Shown here piece by piece: positions 63,250 to 64,000 of a DNA stretch of 64,000 nucleotides (its first letter is position 1; each line of letters opens with the position of its first letter). The DNA lies in NCBI GenBank assembly GCA_024636955.1, contig JAGXGB010000003.1, forward strand, positions 1 to 64,000, in the 5' to 3' direction. Below the pieces are notes generated by a model. It searched no databases. It saw only the letters and a program-made list of their open reading frames with translations, and had not been told where the DNA came from. This stretch comes from Bacteroidales bacterium (GTDB taxonomy: Bacteria; Bacteroidota; Bacteroidia; Bacteroidales; Lentimicrobiaceae). A program made the translations under genes and the position numbers.

Positions 63250-64000
63250 GACTTATCCTTATAATTCTTAATTTCTGCCTGATTCAACAAATCTCACAAG
63301 CTATTGAATGGCAAGAAATTGCTGCTGGAGGAAGTAAATGTTATTCTGTAGTTACTGATAAAGCAGGAAATGTTTATTCTATTTACGAAGCTTGGGATTA
63401 TAATTATGATTGTTTCGATACGATTAAAATAGCAAGGACACTTGAGGGTAGGAATTTATTTTTAGTAAAGTCAGATTCAAATTTCAATGTTGAATGGATA
63501 AAACCATTGGAAACAACCTGGTGTTTTTTTAGTCCAAAATTGTATGTGGATAATAATGAGGATATCATAATTTGTAGCGAGTTCAAATACCGTTTCTTAT
63601 GTGATACTATTGATATTAATAACTCATCCTCTGAAGAGACGCCGGGCTTCATTATGAAAATTAATTCTTTTGGTGAAATTGAGTGGATAAATTTCATCCT
63701 TTGGGCTTGGTATCCTGATATTAATGATCTAGCTTTTGATAAGGATAATAACATATTCATCACTGGAGACTTTGTCGACAAGATGTATCTCTGTGATTTT
63801 ATTAACAACGAAATTATAAAGCGGGATTCACTTTATTCTGATTCACAGACAGGGTATATTATAAAATATTCTTCGGAAGGTAAGTTTTTAACCGCAAATA
63901 AGTTGGAAGGATCTCAACTTGTATTAAGAGCCATACTGGTTGATAAGAATAACAATATTTATGTTGCAGGCTGGATGTCAGGTTATTATAAGTATGATGG
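63246..64000 (+). CDS. Secreted protein of unknown function, partial (runs off the window)
   Basis: An open frame begins at ATG 63246, overlapping the TGA of the HdrB-like gene by four bases (ATGA), and stays open for 251 codons to the window edge. A signal peptide is visible (MRLILIILNFCLIQQISQA). The mature part has repeats typical of SBBP/beta-propeller-like secreted Bacteroidota proteins: SVVTDKAGNVYSIYEA, LAFDKDNNIFITGDF, ILVDKNNNIYVAGWMSG. Each is followed by an Ile-Lys strand (FIMKINSFGEIEW, GYIIKYSSEGKFL). Base composition is more A+T-rich than its neighbours. The C terminus, where a T9SS domain might be, is missing. Confidence 0.75.
   Translation, partial: MRLILIILNFCLIQQISQAIEWQEIAAGGSKCYSVVTDKAGNVYSIYEAWDYNYDCFDTIKIARTLEGRNLFLVKSDSNFNVEWIKPLETTWCFFSPKLYVDNNEDIIICSEFKYRFLCDTIDINNSSSEETPGFIMKINSFGEIEWINFILWAWYPDINDLAFDKDNNIFITGDFVDKMYLCDFINNEIIKRDSLYSDSQTGYIIKYSSEGKFLTANKLEGSQLVLRAILVDKNNNIYVAGWMSGYYKYD

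Noticed and set aside
63404-63808. 134-codon minus-strand frame at the right edge
   Set aside because: The plus-strand frame from 63246 has a signal peptide and repeated motifs, so the minus frame is a shadow.

Overview
The window looks like a low-GC chromosome segment from a member of the Bacteroidota. Three lines of evidence support this. Many genes are preceded by the Bacteroidota -7 box TAnnTTTG, sometimes with an upstream TTG/TTTG. The first gene ends in a type IX secretion (T9SS) type C-terminal domain. The gene neighbourhoods are ones expected in this phylum (coaX / outer-membrane protein / TPR / lptC / CNNM-CBS / PpiD; a separate atpDC; wza-wzc; topA / arginase-like). There is no rRNA, no insertion sequence, no CRISPR array and no recognisable prophage. 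One tRNA gene (Phe) is present.

Layout. 1-3.1 kb: secreted endonuclease I, a divergent MntP-like membrane protein, and pyruvate kinase on the opposite strand. 3.3-13.2 kb (minus strand): coaX, outer-membrane protein, TPR protein, lptC, CNNM/CBS transporter-like protein, a second paralogous TPR protein, a PpiD/SurA-like foldase, comF; this is largely an envelope-biogenesis cluster. 13.3-17.2 kb: tRNA-Phe, atpDC and a C69 dipeptidase. 17.5-27.9 kb: a membrane coiled-coil protein, then a TetR-TolC-MFP-RND efflux operon followed by a GT-C-like membrane protein and an ICMT-like methyltransferase. 28-31.3 kb (minus): tdk, two secreted cyclophilins, pheS. 31.4-34.6 kb: a repeat-bearing hypothetical protein, an M28 peptidase and rsmI. 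34.7-41.5 kb: Nudix, ElbB-like, SRAP, lipoprotein, double transglutaminase-like lipoprotein, iron alcohol dehydrogenase. 41.5-49.2 kb: RNase R, an orphan receiver, a fused DppD-DppF ATPase, rodA and mrdA. 49.2-55.4 kb: cysCDN and wza-wzc. 55.6-64 kb: miaB, topA, an arginase-fold protein with lost metal ligands, an HdrD/EMO-like iron-sulfur pair, and the start of a secreted protein that runs off the edge.

The most unusual signal is not a gene. At about ten places, mostly just after stop codons, the intergenic DNA is made of tandem repeats. The sequence differs completely from locus to locus, but the period is nearly always a multiple of 11 bp (11, 22, 33 or 66). Examples are a four-unit array after pyk, a seven-unit array before tetR, 11-bp steps with inverted partners after the 37.3-kb lipoprotein gene, and 33-bp units after the arginase-like gene. 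At several loci the first unit includes the last codons and the stop of the gene, as if gene 3' ends had been duplicated in helical-turn steps. A shared period without shared sequence suggests a common generating or selecting process. I know of no named element that fits, but this is a reading by eye and needs a genome-wide repeat-period count.

Gene calls rest on motifs visible in translated sequence; no database search was possible. Several starts were moved inward from the longest frame because promoter boxes or family N-termini demand it (atpD, C69 peptidase, 17551 gene, ElbB-like, transglutaminase, RNase R, cysN, cysC).
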